A DNA stretch of 5,409 nt from an uncultured Rhodobiaceae bacterium (GTDB lineage: Bacteria > Pseudomonadota > Alphaproteobacteria > RS24). Under the pieces are notes generated by a model that saw only the letters and a program-made list of their open reading frames with translations, made no database searches and was not told the origin of the DNA. The stretch covers positions 1 through 5,409 of the forward strand of contig CAJWBV010000075.1 of the NCBI GenBank assembly GCA_913020275.1, in the 5' to 3' direction. Below, one piece after another: positions 5,286 through 5,409 of the stretch (its first letter is position 1; each line of letters opens with the position of its first letter). Both the position numbers and the translations under genes were made by a program.

Positions 5286-5409
5286 AATCAGTGCGAGCCC
5301 CATCATTATTAGGCAGAAGACTGAACCAAACCATATTAGGGTGCGGATATAGTCAATATGCATTAAGTACGCGAAAACATAAGCCACTCGCAGCCCAAGC
5401 CATATTGCA
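5283..5409 (-). CDS. MAPEG-like membrane protein, C-terminal fragment (partial)
   Basis: The frame is open from the right window edge and ends in TAA at 5285-5283; 41 residues are visible. They comprise WLGLRVAYVFAYLMHIDYIRTLIWFGSVF, then a strongly hydrophobic final stretch ending in MMGLALI. An arginine-x-x-tyrosine helix (RVAYVFAY), a short YIRT turn and a last transmembrane helix are how small bacterial MAPEG-family proteins (about 130 residues, four helices, inner membrane) usually end. The family includes glutathione- and eicosanoid-related enzymes, but most bacterial members have no known function and none can be assigned here. The start lies outside the window. The gene ends nine bases from the end of the small gene, with a shared palindrome between them. 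The family call rests on pattern memory of the C-terminal third only. Confidence 0.7.
   Translation of the reverse strand, partial: AIWLGLRVAYVFAYLMHIDYIRTLIWFGSVFCLIMMGLALI

Noticed and set aside
1..5409. CRISPR arrays, insertion sequences, prophage genes or toxin-antitoxin pairs
   Set aside because: No repeated spacer-like units, transposase or integrase motifs, terminal repeats or phage structural proteins are seen on either strand. Apart from the unassigned 55-residue protein, every gene belongs to a recognised housekeeping or transport family.

Overview
The window looks like chromosomal core-metabolism DNA from a Gram-negative alphaproteobacterium of moderate GC content. The LipB sequence ([11 protein letters not shown] ... 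EDKIAAIG ... FSGIVPCG) and the biotinyl tail of a propionyl-CoA carboxylase-type alpha chain both resemble alphaproteobacterial homologues from memory; no search was run. No phage, transposon, CRISPR or defence-type genes are visible.

Layout, left to right. (1) Positions 2-169 (+) are the 3' end of a biotin carboxylase alpha-chain gene (probable pccA) with the AMKM biotinylation site. (2) lipB (150-842, -) converges on it and overlaps its 3' end by 20 bases. (3) An AT-rich divergent spacer (843-967) precedes a two-gene sulfur operon. In it, a stand-alone precorrin-2 dehydrogenase/ferrochelatase domain (CysG N-terminal type, 968-1528) overlaps a 4Fe-4S adenylylsulfate reductase, cysH (1525-2250), through an ATGA junction. 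(4) A tRNA-Leu(GAG) gene with encoded CCA lies at 2332-2418. (5) A 129-base spacer that contains a 40-codon reading frame leads into metY (2548-3837), an O-acetylhomoserine sulfhydrylase. (6) A 12-helix MFS transporter (3855-5027, -) converges on metY with a 17-base gap. (7) A divergent intergenic region with a perfect 11-bp inverted repeat separates the transporter from a 55-codon gene of unknown function (5106-5273, +). (8) The C-terminal end of a MAPEG-like membrane protein (5283-5409, -) enters from the right.

The theme of the centre is assimilatory sulfate reduction into methionine. CysH reduces APS to sulfite. The CysG-type domain helps make siroheme, the cofactor of sulfite reductase, which is not encoded in this window. 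MetY fixes the resulting sulfide into homocysteine. The MFS protein may or may not be related; its substrate cannot be read from the sequence.

Nothing here is convincingly a new biological system. The points most worth a second look are the 55-residue acidic/aromatic small protein, the 11-bp inverted repeat in front of it and of the transporter, the 15-base palindrome that contains the stop codons of two convergent genes, and the small reading frame overlapping the metY start.
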